From the NCBI GenBank assembly GCA_959347315.1, contig OY365812.1:1501185-1565184 (forward strand): a stretch of DNA of 64,000 nucleotides, written 5' to 3'. Below the pieces are notes generated by a model, which searched no databases, was not told the DNA's origin, and was given only the letters and a program-made list of their open reading frames with translations. Positions 24,765 to 34,955 of this stretch are shown here, piece after piece. Numbering within the stretch: the first letter of the stretch is position 1; the number at the start of each line of letters is the position of its first letter. The position numbers were made by a program, and so were the translations under genes. This stretch comes from Bimastos eiseni (Eukaryota; Annelida; Clitellata; Crassiclitellata; Lumbricidae).

Positions 24765-24937
24765 TGGGTCAGACGATGTTGGGACCAGTTGTGGTCTGTG
24801 GTCCTGGCAATATCGTTTTCAACAAACCAGTCACGATTTCATTTGACCACTGTGCTAGTCTCGGCGACAGTCACTGGCGAATGTTCATCTATCGAAGCGC
24901 CCACTCAGACGACAGACGTTACCCACCAAACTGGAAA
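24765..24937 (+). CDS. unc5: UNC5 exon: ZU5 core, part 2
   Basis: Acceptor GTTTTACAG, donor GTACGA. Encodes VGQTMLGPVVVCGPGNIVF, then NKPVTISFDHCA and HWRMFIYRSA. The (L/S)P-V-x-CGP and P-V-x-x-x-x-D-HC motifs are specific to the UNC5 ZU5 domain. Confidence 0.94.
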
Positions 24938-25403
24938 GTACGAGGAATCAACGCAGTTAATCAATCCATTAATTGAACCTAAACTATAAAACAGACATTT
25001 CAGGAAAGGCTCAGAAACGGAACTCTCTGGTGATGTCAACAGTTTTAGAAAACGTTTTATGGGTATTTCTAAGTGAGCATTACTATTATTTATTATCAGC
25101 AGACAATTTACTTTAAATTCCGTTGTTTCAACATTCTCTGTTTCCAATTGCACAATTCTCCGACATTCGATATAATTACAGCCGCCATTTGCATTTGCAT
25201 CATCTGAAGGTTGTGCTAATTTTGTATGCAAATCAGGTATGTTATTTGGGTAATCACGGTTTCGCTTGTTGGGCCTAAGATATCGATAATAATATGTAAT
25301 AAAATAATAACAATAATTGTAATAATGGTACCAATAATGATGGTAGCATCAGTTATAATAAAAATAATAATAATTATTATTAAAACTAATTATTTCTGTT
25401 CAG

Positions 25404-25637
25404 TTATTTACGACTGTTGCTGAGGACAAGACGCCCTCTTCTCCCATTCACGTCGACAACGAATGCTGCCATATTTCAACCGACCTACTTATGCGCTACG
25501 CTCTGATTGGCCAGAAAACTATGCCAGGTTGGGCCATCAAGTTCCTGCGATTGGCCGTTTTCAGTGCTGCTGTGACGACGTCACCAGAACACGTGCTCAG
25601 GGTCTACGTCATCGACGACACGCGAGACGCTGTGGAG
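25404..25637 (+). CDS. unc5: UNC5 exon: ZU5-UPA junction
   Basis: Acceptor TCTGTTCAG, donor GTGCGC; phase 0 at both ends, 78 codons. Contains MRYALIGQKTMPGWAIKFLR and then EHVLRVYVIDDTRDAVE. The R-x-A-L-x-G segment ends ZU5, and the RVY...DDT-DA strand opens UPA, the domain that packs on ZU5 in the autoinhibited receptor. Confidence 0.93.
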
Positions 25638-25689
25638 GTGCGCGGACAATGGTTTTATTCATTTCTTAATTCACAAATGTATTAATTAA

Positions 25690-25875
25690 ATCGGTTGCTG
25701 GCCCTGCAACCGGGAATGGGTTCCCTGTTGCTCTTCGTCTTGTGTACAAGGGCCACTCCATCATGTTCTTAGCCAGCCGTGGCCCATAGACTGTCCTATA
25801 GATAGTCGTGGTTGGATAGGGAGCGCTCCTTTGTAGATGTTTGTGAAGGGGCACCGTACATCCTATTAAATAAAT
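25690..25875 (-). repeat. Interspersed repeat, TTTATATAGCGCC family, minus strand
   Basis: Reverse complement carries the TAGCGCC...TCAAGATATCTAC...GGCGCTC pattern. Other copies: 19,690-19,760, 41,795-41,860, 47,893-47,965, 52,425-52,490, 53,000-53,035 and 60,735-60,800 (all +), and 9,985-10,030 (-). The 52,425 copy is followed by a minus-strand copy of the GTTGGTTGGTTC repeat. Confidence 0.65.
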
Positions 25876-26248
25876 AAACTGTAAATCGTCATTGCCTATA
25901 TTAGTTTGTTCGCTTGTTCGTTCTTTCATTCATTTGGTCAATTAGTAATTTAGTCTTTCAATCATTCATTCTTTCATTGACTCATAAATTTGTGCATTTA
26001 TTCGATCATTCATTAAATCCTAGAATCACTATTATTCCTACTCATTGATTCCTTGTATGGATCATTAATTCTTCGAATCACGTTGTTTGCCTTGTTTGTT
26101 CATTCTTCCAATCGTTAATTTATTAATTAATTCACTTTTACACATATCTTTCTCTTTCATCAAGAGGTACTCACATTGACATGGCCTAGTAGTTTTCTGG
26201 GTCAGGTCACAGAGATAATTTATTAGCCTTGGTTTTTTCCTTGTGCAG

Positions 26249-26395
26249 GGTTTACTGGAGGTGGAAAACAGTTATGGCGGCCATCTTGTGGTTGACACCA
26301 AACAGATCACGTGTCACTCGGGAGGTGCCAATTGGGCGTTCTCCATACATGATCTTGCTCCTGGATGGTTTTGCAGACAGTCCTGTGGCTATCAG
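26249..26395 (+). CDS. unc5: UNC5 exon: UPA domain, part 1
   Basis: Acceptor TTGTGCAG, donor GTCCGG; phase 0 at both ends. Encodes GLLEVENSYGGHLVVDTKQ, then WAFSIHDL and ends CGYQ. The E-x-x-x-GG and SIHD motifs match UPA of UNC5. Confidence 0.9.
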
Positions 26396-26902
26396 GTCCG
26401 GCAATAATCTACTTGCTAATCATATTAATAATGATAATAATGTTAGTAATGATTATAATGATAAAAATAATAATAGCAACACGGATAATAATGACAATTA
26501 TATTTATATTATAATAATGATTATAATATCTTTGACACTCAAAATAAAAAAACGATAGTAATAATAATAATAATAATAATTATGATAAAAAATAGCTATA
26601 ATCATGATAATGGTTATAATAATAATAATATTATAATGATCACAATAATAATGCATTCTTATGACCTTTCTTTGACCTCTAAAGACTAGCCCTGACCATC
26701 CAGGCAAATAGTTTGTGCCTTAATATTTCCTAAGTCCGTGGGAAATGATGTACTTAAGGCAAAATAATATTAATTTAAAAAAAATTAAAATAATCATTAT
26801 GGTGATAACAATGATAATAAAAATTATATTAGCGAACGATAGTAATGATAATGGTGATAATGATAATTATGTATGAAATGTTTTGTGTGTTGTTCATGAT
26901 AG

Positions 26903-27079
26903 GAGATACCTTTGGTGCACGTGTGGAGTGGGACCCATAACTACCCTCACTGTTCGTTCACTCTGGATCAGATCGATTCTTCCTCACAGAATCTTCTGTC
27001 TGCCAACATATCCGTCTGGCAGACGGCAATGTCGACCAATATCCAACTCATACCAATCTCATACTGCGTCAGTCAAAAG
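26903..27079 (+). CDS. unc5: UNC5 exon: UPA domain, part 2 (last exon found)
   Basis: Acceptor CATGATAG, donor GTACGA; phase 0 at both ends. Encodes EIPLVHVWSGTHNYPHCSFT, then LDQIDSSSQN and ISVWQT. The EIP-x-x-x-x-W-x-GT and C-x-FTL motifs are typical UPA. A good donor follows, so at least one more exon (normally the death domain) is expected but was not located. Confidence 0.93.
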
Positions 27080-27275
27080 GTACGAATCAATGAGACTTGT
27101 TTCTATTATTTGGCAAACTCTGATACACTTAATATATTTTTAATTGTTATAATTTGTTTATGCCCTTAGGTTCGTTTCCCCATTATTATTCTTATTATAA
27201 TTTTTCTGGCCCTTGGGTGATAAGAACATTGTCTGATGTAAGAAAAATGTGTGGTCCTTTAATTCTATTTTTTTA

Positions 27276-27312
<37 letters not shown>

Positions 27313-28344
27313 TTACTATCATTTATTATAAGTTTATTTTAGCATTACTACTAATAATTTGTTATTATTATTTTTTATTGTTTCGTATCATCATGCTAAG
27401 TTCTGCCACAGTATCGATTACAATGTTACCATGAATTCCAAACAAGCTTATTGCATAAAATAGAGTTATCCATTTTCTACCAGAATGTTAGGGTGCTAGA
27501 TTCTAGAGCATTGGAATGTTTGAATGAAATTTCTTTCAGAATAGCTTTGTAATATTAGGTGTGCATTATGATTAATTATAGTTGATTCTGTTGATTACTT
27601 TGCTAAAAGAGTTGTTTCATTTGATCTAATCAAACATAGAATATATGATATTCTTTCTTCTTATGTTTCAGTTGTGAGTTGGTTGACCTTCCGAATACAT
27701 TTATTATTGCCTAAAGTCACTTGAAAGTCAGAACACGGTTGGCGATTGCCGCCTTCAACTTTTTCACTGCACTGTTTTGCCTTCATTGCCGAGATGTTGG
27801 CTGGAATTTTTTGACCACTACGTTGCCTTTCTTGTCGGTCGGTTAGCGGCGTTATGTTGGCTTAGCCGTGGCGTATCTGTGGGAGGGTGAGCCAGTGGCA
27901 AAAGCGCTAGACAGGGTCCGATCAAGGAGTTATAATCAAGGTAGAGATATTGAGTGAGCTACATACTGAATTTGGTCGGGTTCTGAAATTGAAGTGTGAT
28001 TACATGATGGGCATAAAAAATTGAGCAACTTCTCAGAGCATTTAAATTTTGATTACATGTACAAACTTTGCATCTTGTTGGTAATGTAGGAAGTGTGGCC
28101 TCTGTGTTAATATCTTGCTTGGCATTTGGCCGAACTCTGGAATATGAGCCTAAATCTCTTGTTTGATCCAGGTATAACTTGCCCACAATCTTGCATTTGG
28201 CCAAAATCTCACATTTGATAGTTTAGTATCTGAGCCAAATCTGGCATACATGCTTGACACAGATCTGAGATGTGACATCCAGGATTTGGCGTTTTACCCA
28301 GATCTGACTCTGGTTCTATCAATCAACGCCACAACTTTGTGGCA

Positions 28345-28530
28345 TTCTCTTAGTGATCACTGATCAGTAAGAGTGCACACTGTGTAACTAACTCGGAGTG
28401 TGTGGGTTCGATCCTCCTGTCCTAAGACTGTCAATGTGTAGAGACGTTGAGCAAGTCCTTCACATACAATTGCTCGGCACCATCGACTGATTCTATGTCA
28501 TTAAACAGTGACACTAAATGAATAAATAGT
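28345..28530 (+). repeat. tRNA-derived SINE-like copy, family V
   Basis: B-box-like GGTTCGATCCTCC, then GAGACGTTGAGCAAGTCCTT and CACCATCGACTG. A related copy is at 61,005-61,170. Confidence 0.65.
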
Positions 28531-31420
28531 GATGATTATTTCTAGTAGAGCTAATATTTTCTAGATGACACAATTGAACAAGAGCACGGCTCTGTGTTAA
28601 ATCTCCATTCTCAGTCATTTTCAGAGGAATCCACGTTTGAAAATATATCTGGTTAGAGATGCACCTATATCACTTTTTGCTGATTATTCCGACACCAAAA
28701 AATATTGCCAACTAATAAAATAGCGGATTCATGACATGAAGTTGATTATTTCGAAATTCGATAGTTTTGCTCTTTTCTTTATGCAACATTAATTGTCCAA
28801 AAACAAATAATTTTATTTAAGCATTTTCACGGGCAGCAACAGAACGCTACTAGGTTGATGAGTCAGTAGGCCTACATGATATTGTTAAATCATATCGCGA
28901 GCCGCCAGAACTAAAAATTTTTACATCTCCGAATATTGTTCCCAATACCGATTATTGTAACGATCTATGGAGGTCTATGACTCAAATAATCTGCCCGATT
29001 ACGCGTTTGGCCGTTTAATCGGTACAGGTCTACCCTTGACCTATTGAAATTGTAAACTTTTGTGATCAACAATGAACAATTGCTAATTTATTTTCACTTA
29101 AATTATCTTAATTAAATTTGTTTGATTAGTGCATAAGAGATGATGATTGATTAGACATATTTATACGTAGCTGTAGTTTGGTTGATTTTAATTTAGACAT
29201 GATTTTAACGTCCAACACTGTGCCTTATATTATTGTACTACGACGCGCATATTTATACTGTTTAATGTGTGTTTTTGTCGATTTAAAGTTGTCCACATTT
29301 ATACCAGTGGCAGAGTGATAGTTCACATTCCCCACCTCCTCCACATACTGCTTTTTTCCTTACCCTTTTTACTCCCTTTTTTCTACCTTTTTTTAACCTC
29401 ACCTTTTTACTCCCATCTTTGCGTCTGCCTTCACTGAGATGTATGGATTTGTAATCCTATTGTTTAGAGATTCTATTTGACTCTAGTGAATCTATGGTTC
29501 CATTATGGTGAAGGGTAATAGGGAGACGACGTGTTTTTCATAGCTTTTCTTTAGATTTCATGATGTACCGTATGATTGGATTTAACCCTTTTTAATCGAG
29601 TGTTTTACTTGTTTTGCAATTTCTGATTTCCTAAAACGTTGAGCAGGCATTGTTGGGCTTAAAGATTTTACAGGATCTTTATATCGCTGTTATGGTGTCA
29701 CTGATTTTCCCATTTTATAAAGTGATATAGTTTTACAGATTTTAATCGCCTAACTTACTTTTACCGTATCGTTCACTAGTTTCACCTCACCTACCTTTTT
29801 ACCGCTACTTTACCTTTAGGCCTCACCCTCCGCTTAATCTTGCTCTGCCTCTTGCCTTGTGCTACGCGTCTCCCTCAAGTTAGTACATGTATGTATCTGT
29901 TAGAAAAATAGGTATGAACTAGTCAGGGACCTAATCAAATCAATGGAACTGATGTTGCTAGACCTGATTACCTTTATAGGTCTGCGTGTATGACCGGTGT
30001 AGCCTGCATGTATGAACAGTGTAGTAACTCGTGAATAGGCCGGTGTAGGTCAACGTGTGCAGATAGGCCTTTGTAGGGCTGCGCAACTTGTATACATGAG
30101 CACCATATCTATTCTGTGTATTAGAATAACTGATTATTTATGTACCAGGGAATGATATTTTTGAATTAAACAATCATTATTATCGATCGACTTGAATTGT
30201 GATTTTCGATCCCCACGATAACCGAAACAGAAGTTTCCATCTTGGCAACTCTTTCTATGACGACTGTGTTTATACATGCATGTTGGGAACACATTTCACT
30301 GAAAAACGATGGAGGCAATGTATGTCCATCCTATAGCTAAAATGACAGAGGGAAAACAGACAGACATATGGAGACAGATAAAGAAGGATGGTGATGCTAA
30401 TTACCTTTAGTGCGATAGGTGGCTATACCCATCCATCCGCAACTTTCGTCTGATTTTCGACAACGCCTTATAGCTTTTCCGATCGTCTCAGTCATCTTAC
30501 TCCTCTTATTGCACGCATAGGGCCTATGGGGCCATCCACATATTACCTACGCAGCGAAGGGGAGGGGGGTGTTTAGAATTTAAGCGATTTTGCGTACGGG
30601 TGTGTATGGTGGGAGAGGTCCCGAAAATATGTACGTACGCAAATATAATTTTCTTATTATTATTATTATTATTACCGAAATTTGATACCGCCCTTCTTCC
30701 AACTACAATTTTATGTAATTATGACTACACAATACGGAATGGGCTTATTACAATCAGAACTGGTAACCCAATCACAAACCATAGGCCTACTCCGTCTTAA
30801 TCAATTTTATGTAGCATTAAACTTCTTAAAATGCAAGTGTTGTTAGTGTTTTATTTCTTCATAACAGTTAACAAATTTAACTTGGTAAATATGATGCTTT
30901 AGCGAAATAAATCCCTGTGGTAAAATCAATGTCTTATAGATGTCTTTGGCCGGTTAGCCTTTGCAATGGAGAGGGGGTCACCATTCCAGTAGGCAGGACT
31001 AACTGGTAGGCCGCGAGAGGGAATTAGAATCATATAATAATATAATAATTATAATCCACACTTAGGGGGTGATCTCATTGATCGATGCAGTCCATTGTAG
31101 CACTACGTCGCATTTTTTTGCACCACTCATACCTATAGCCAGTCACCTCTTTGGGCGATAATGAAGATTAATCGCTAATGGAAGTTGATCCATTAATAGA
31201 GATCAATGATGTATTATGCAGATAGAATATAGATGAATAGCTCAAATAGAAGTGTAAGTATATATTTTAAGGGCAAATTACGCATTCCATTACATTATCT
31301 AACTAATTTTATGACATATTCATGATGAAGTATTGCTTGATGCGGACACACTCGCTTTTATTCACCTACGTATGCAAGCACTGACTCTGTACGTAACCCA
31401 TAGTCCGTGCTACCACTGTA

Positions 31421-31434
31421 GCGCCACCTAGTCG
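31421..31434 (-). promoter_or_regulatory. CTCF-like site upstream of KIF19
   Basis: The minus strand reads CGACTAGGTGGCGC, matching 13 of 14 positions of the CTCF core CCASYAGRKGGCRS. It lies about 400 bases before the KIF19 start. A single sequence match only. Confidence 0.3.
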
Positions 31435-31834
31435 CATCGTAACGGCAGACGACACGGTCATGAATCGGCCTAAAATAGCGCACTGGAATTGTGGGAATTT
31501 AGCATAAAATTTGATTAAATTGTATTTAACAACAATATTTCTCCTAACAACATCTCAATCGGCGCTTCCACGTATATTATTTAATCAAACCGACCAAGGA
31601 GTTTTCGATCTTAACTGCTGCTAGACGAAATCACTGCTAAGCCGCTTTGTTAAAAGTTCGTTCATTAACGCTAGGCCTACACGGTAATCTCCAGTAGGCC
31701 TACTTTACAATTTTCGAATACTAATTCGTATTTTCCAAAGAATTTCGGATTCAACCGAGATCTGTGCCAAATCATGTGGATATCATTTACTGTATTTCCT
31801 CGTTATTGACCAAAGCTGCTGGAATATTCGTACG

Positions 31835-31867
31835 ATGAATGCGAAGGTTGAAGATTCGAATCTTACT
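31835..31867 (+). CDS. kif19: KIF19 exon 1 (start codon)
   Basis: Encodes MNAKVEDSNLT, followed by donor GTGAGT. The start was chosen because this short acidic or polar leader joins in phase 0 to VALRIRP in the next exon, the same arrangement (a few residues, then L-x-VALRVRP) as known KIF19 proteins. Confidence 0.75.
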
Positions 31868-32398
31868 GTGAGTATAATTTAACGATAAGTCGTAAAAAGT
31901 TTAGCCATAGCATCATTTCAGATAAGCCTGGGCGTTGATTTCAATGGGTTAGACAGAGTCTAACTTAGACTCCGATTGGAAACGAATTTGGATGGCCCAT
32001 GCTTAGGCCTATGTGACGTTATGTTCTCTGTGGCTCCAGGCTCTGAGGTGCTTCTTAAATATTTTTAATAGCATTTTCGGTGTTAGGTAAAAAAAAAGAA
32101 AAAACGAAACAATGGTACCATTTATACCTAACACTTACATTGACACTATGCCTAAGCAATAACAGAAGTAATTCCGCTAACGCACTCGTGTTAACAATAG
32201 TCCTGGCATGAACACATTTGGTTTCGATTGGGGAACAACTCCGCACTGCGGCCAGCTTAAGCTATATTGTCGGAAATCAGTAACTGCATTACGATGTGCG
32301 CCTTCTAACCAATCTTCTATACTGTGTCCTATTTCAGATGTTTAAATACAGTGGCCATTGTTATGTCCTTTGCTGTACACATGTTTGTCTATTGCTAG

Positions 32399-32479
32399 GT
32401 GGCGCTGCGTATTCGTCCGATGTCACACAACGAAGTCTTGCGACATGCAACACCAATTGCCCACTGTGTTGATAATAAC
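32399..32479 (+). CDS. kif19: KIF19 exon 2: first motor strand
   Basis: Acceptor TTGCTAG, donor GTACGT; 27 codons, phase 0 at both ends. VALRIRPMSHNEVLRHATPI and then AHCVDNN. The VALR-RP strand and the AT-x-IAH-VD segment are the KIF19 motor N-terminus. Confidence 0.92.
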
Positions 32480-33239
32480 GTACGTTACATTACATTACGC
32501 AATATTCTAGTGAGTCACCGGTTTAGATGCCTAGCAATTTATGAAACTATATACTGTCGGGTGTAGAGGATCACTTGAAGGTTCATTTAGTTGCTTATCG
32601 GCAATTTCTGTATACACTTTTTGTATACCAGACAGAGATGAACCGAGTTCGAATTGCTTGCCGAGTCCGAGTACCGAGTTTTACCAGTTGAAATTTTGCC
32701 GGGGCCGAGTTAGAGTTTAGAATTTCTAAATAGGCCAAAGTCTAAATCCCTTTGATGTTTAGATTGGCAGTTTGCACAACCTTAATGAATTATTAATTTT
32801 TAGTTTTACCTTAGTAAACACTAGGAGGTACTAACTTGTAAGCACTGACAGTAGCAGTCCTTGTGGTTAAGTCGATTGTCGTTTTGTAAATAAAAATAAC
32901 AGTAGGCCTATTTGTACTTTTAGTTACGTCGGTTATCGTTTTGTAAATAAATAAATCCGATTTAAAATTGGACCGAGCCGAGTTCCGAACCGAGTTTTGG
33001 TTCATCCCTAAAACCAGGACCTGACGAATAGCGGACGATTCAAAATAGTAATAATGAGGACACAATAACAATAATGACAGCAGGGGCGTCAATTCCCCTT
33101 CTGAGTGATGGAGGCAAACCACCCCAATCCCAAATGTCAGGAAGGCACTTATATTCCCTCTCACCCTACGAGAGATTAGTGGCATTTGCATCTTATTATC
33201 TGGACGCCTCTGAATGACAGCATGATCTGTTCGTGACAG

Positions 33240-33350
33240 CTGGTGGTTCTAATGGATCCAACAGATGACACTGATGACATTCTTCGACAGAATCGATCTC
33301 GTGAGAAGCAATTTGTCTTCGATGTTGCATTCGATGCCAAAGCAACCCAG
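33240..33350 (+). CDS. kif19: KIF19 exon 3, followed by a GC donor
   Basis: Acceptor CGTGACAG. Encodes LVVLMDPTDDTDDILRQNRS, then REKQFVFDVAFDAKATQ. LMDP...DDILR-x-NRSREK is characteristic of KIF19. The downstream splice donor is CAG followed by GCAAGA, a non-canonical GC-AG intron in its usual context. Confidence 0.93.
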
Positions 33351-33708
33351 GCAAGATTCATAATAATTATAAATAATTATTCTTAATAATATGTATGGCA
33401 TCGGATGACATCTATTGTGTATCAACATACGTAAAATTGGACATGTATTAGTATCACCAGACTTCTATAATGTTAAAATGGGGCATGAATATTAGAATCA
33501 CCAAATGTTCATATGTGAAAATAGGGCCTGAGTAGAATCACCAAACCTCCATATGTTAAAATGGACATGCAGGAATTAGAATCACCAATTTTTCATATGT
33601 TGTAAGTAAAAGTAAAACGTCTTTCCTCATCCAATCCTTTTGTAGACGTAAAATTGAATTCACTATCTACCGCTGTGTAGTTCCAACTGTTTTTTTGAAA
33701 CGTTTCAG

Positions 33709-33796
33709 GAATATGTTTATGAGAAAACATGCAAGGTTCTGATTCCGTCTGTTATCGGTGGATATAACGCAACTGTCTTCGCGTATGGAGCCACAG
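33709..33796 (+). CDS. kif19: KIF19 exon 4: motor, start of P-loop
   Basis: Acceptor CGTTTCAG, donor GTATGA. Encodes EYVYEKTCKVLIPSVIGGYN then ATVFAYGAT. The nucleotide-binding loop GATGAGKT is split by the next intron. Confidence 0.94.
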
Positions 33797-33999
33797 GTAT
33801 GAGTGTTTCAGTTACTCTCATCGAAAAGTAATTTAAATTACTGCTTGTTTTCTTAGCTTTTTTTAAATTCTGGCATCTGATTAGTGGAATATATTTCCGT
33901 GACAATGGTATAGTTTGGAATTTTCCAGATTCTCATAAATTCTCATCAGCAGATCCCTTCTTATTTTCTGACAAGTTGGACCTTGCTTGTGCGTGCGTG

Positions 34000-34908
34000 T
34001 TGAATTATATAATGAACCAGTATGTATATAAAATTTCGTGAGTCATGCTTCCTGTTGAAGTGAACTGTTCCTTCATCTTTAGTCTACGACGATCGATTGC
34101 TTTCTTTGAAGACTGGTGTCCTTGACAACAGCGCGTTGCCAAGGATACCGTCAACACGTGTCAACATGTTTTTTGAAAAGGCCAATCGCAGAGTGGCAAA
34201 GACGAGCGAATGAAAGCGGTCGGTTGTTATGAAGCGCCAACGCCGAGCCATTCAATCGCGCGAAACCTGCTCGAGCGCCGAGTTGTTACGTATGTGGGCT
34301 AATAGCTGCGATCGATAACAATTGTTGTCCGTGTGTTGTTCTTTTGTTGCATCGGTTGTCGATGGTGGGCTAAATGCTTCGTATCTGACGCGCTCTGGTT
34401 GCTCGCGGCAAGGACGCACAATGGCAACCTAAAGTAGATTTAGTGGTCATGATAACGACATGTTGCAGACAGCTCTGCGGTTTGAAAATCAGTGAGGCGT
34501 CGTGCGAGCATGAGACCCCACTTCCTATGCAACGGCACCACGTGTTGTTGTTTTATGGGCGTCATGGCTCAACAATAATGGTCAATACACTGGAATCGAT
34601 CCACGAATACAGAGGCGAATGGTCGTCATAAACACATGCTCATGGAAAACTAAACTGACAGTCTGACTGACTAGGTCAGGTCATAGCTGCAAGGATACCT
34701 AATGTAGGTCTACATCGACTAACCACACCTCGAGTCAACGACTGTGTGTGATAAAATTTTATTAATAATAATGATTTTAAAAATAATAATAATAATAATA
34801 ACAATAACTGAAGATAATAATAATAATAACAATAATAATAATTTTAATAATGCTGTCGCGATACGTGGTACTTTCTGAATGCTTGAGGGATCAGATCTAC
34901 AGCAGGTA

Positions 34909-34955
<47 letters not shown>

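Larger units (their letters stand above)
18211..27079 (+). other. unc5: UNC5-like netrin receptor gene (13 exons, both ends missing)
   Basis: Gene model joined by hand from 13 exons whose GT-AG sites and phases all agree, giving 717 codons. Order: Ig1 (with the extra cysteine pair typical of UNC5), Ig2, two thrombospondin type 1 repeats with WxxWxxW tryptophans, a single membrane helix followed by RRRHR, a cytoplasmic linker, ZU5, then UPA. This order is diagnostic of UNC5, the netrin receptor that mediates repulsive axon guidance and dependence-receptor signalling at the plasma membrane. Vertebrate UNC5 proteins are about 900 residues, so the missing parts are the signal peptide (an upstream exon beginning before 18,211) and the C-terminal death domain. 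The first exon listed starts with two bases of a split codon, so an upstream exon must exist. I infer a single-copy orthologue; the paralogue cannot be assigned. Confidence 0.93.
27080..31834. other. UNC5 to KIF19 interval, no exon found
   Basis: AT-rich sequence expected to contain the 3' end of UNC5 and the promoter of KIF19. I see an ATT microsatellite (27,280-27,320), a tRNA-derived SINE-like copy (28,345-28,530), poly-T and TAA tracts, and no frame with death-domain residues. One CTCF-like site lies at 31,421-31,434. Copies of TAGGCCTA begin here. Confidence 0.6.

Noticed and set aside
27717..27890. Candidate UNC5 death-domain exon beginning SLESQNTVGDCRL
   Set aside because: It has an AG before it and phase 0, but lacks the tryptophan, the LA-x-x-L and LWE motifs in one frame, and the residues normally linking UPA to the death domain. 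Other frames hold LWEG by chance.
34120..34150. RFX X-box-like GTTGCCAAGGATACCGTC in a KIF19 intron
   Set aside because: Attractive for a ciliary gene, but the second half-site has two mismatches and it is intronic; background frequency of such matches is high.
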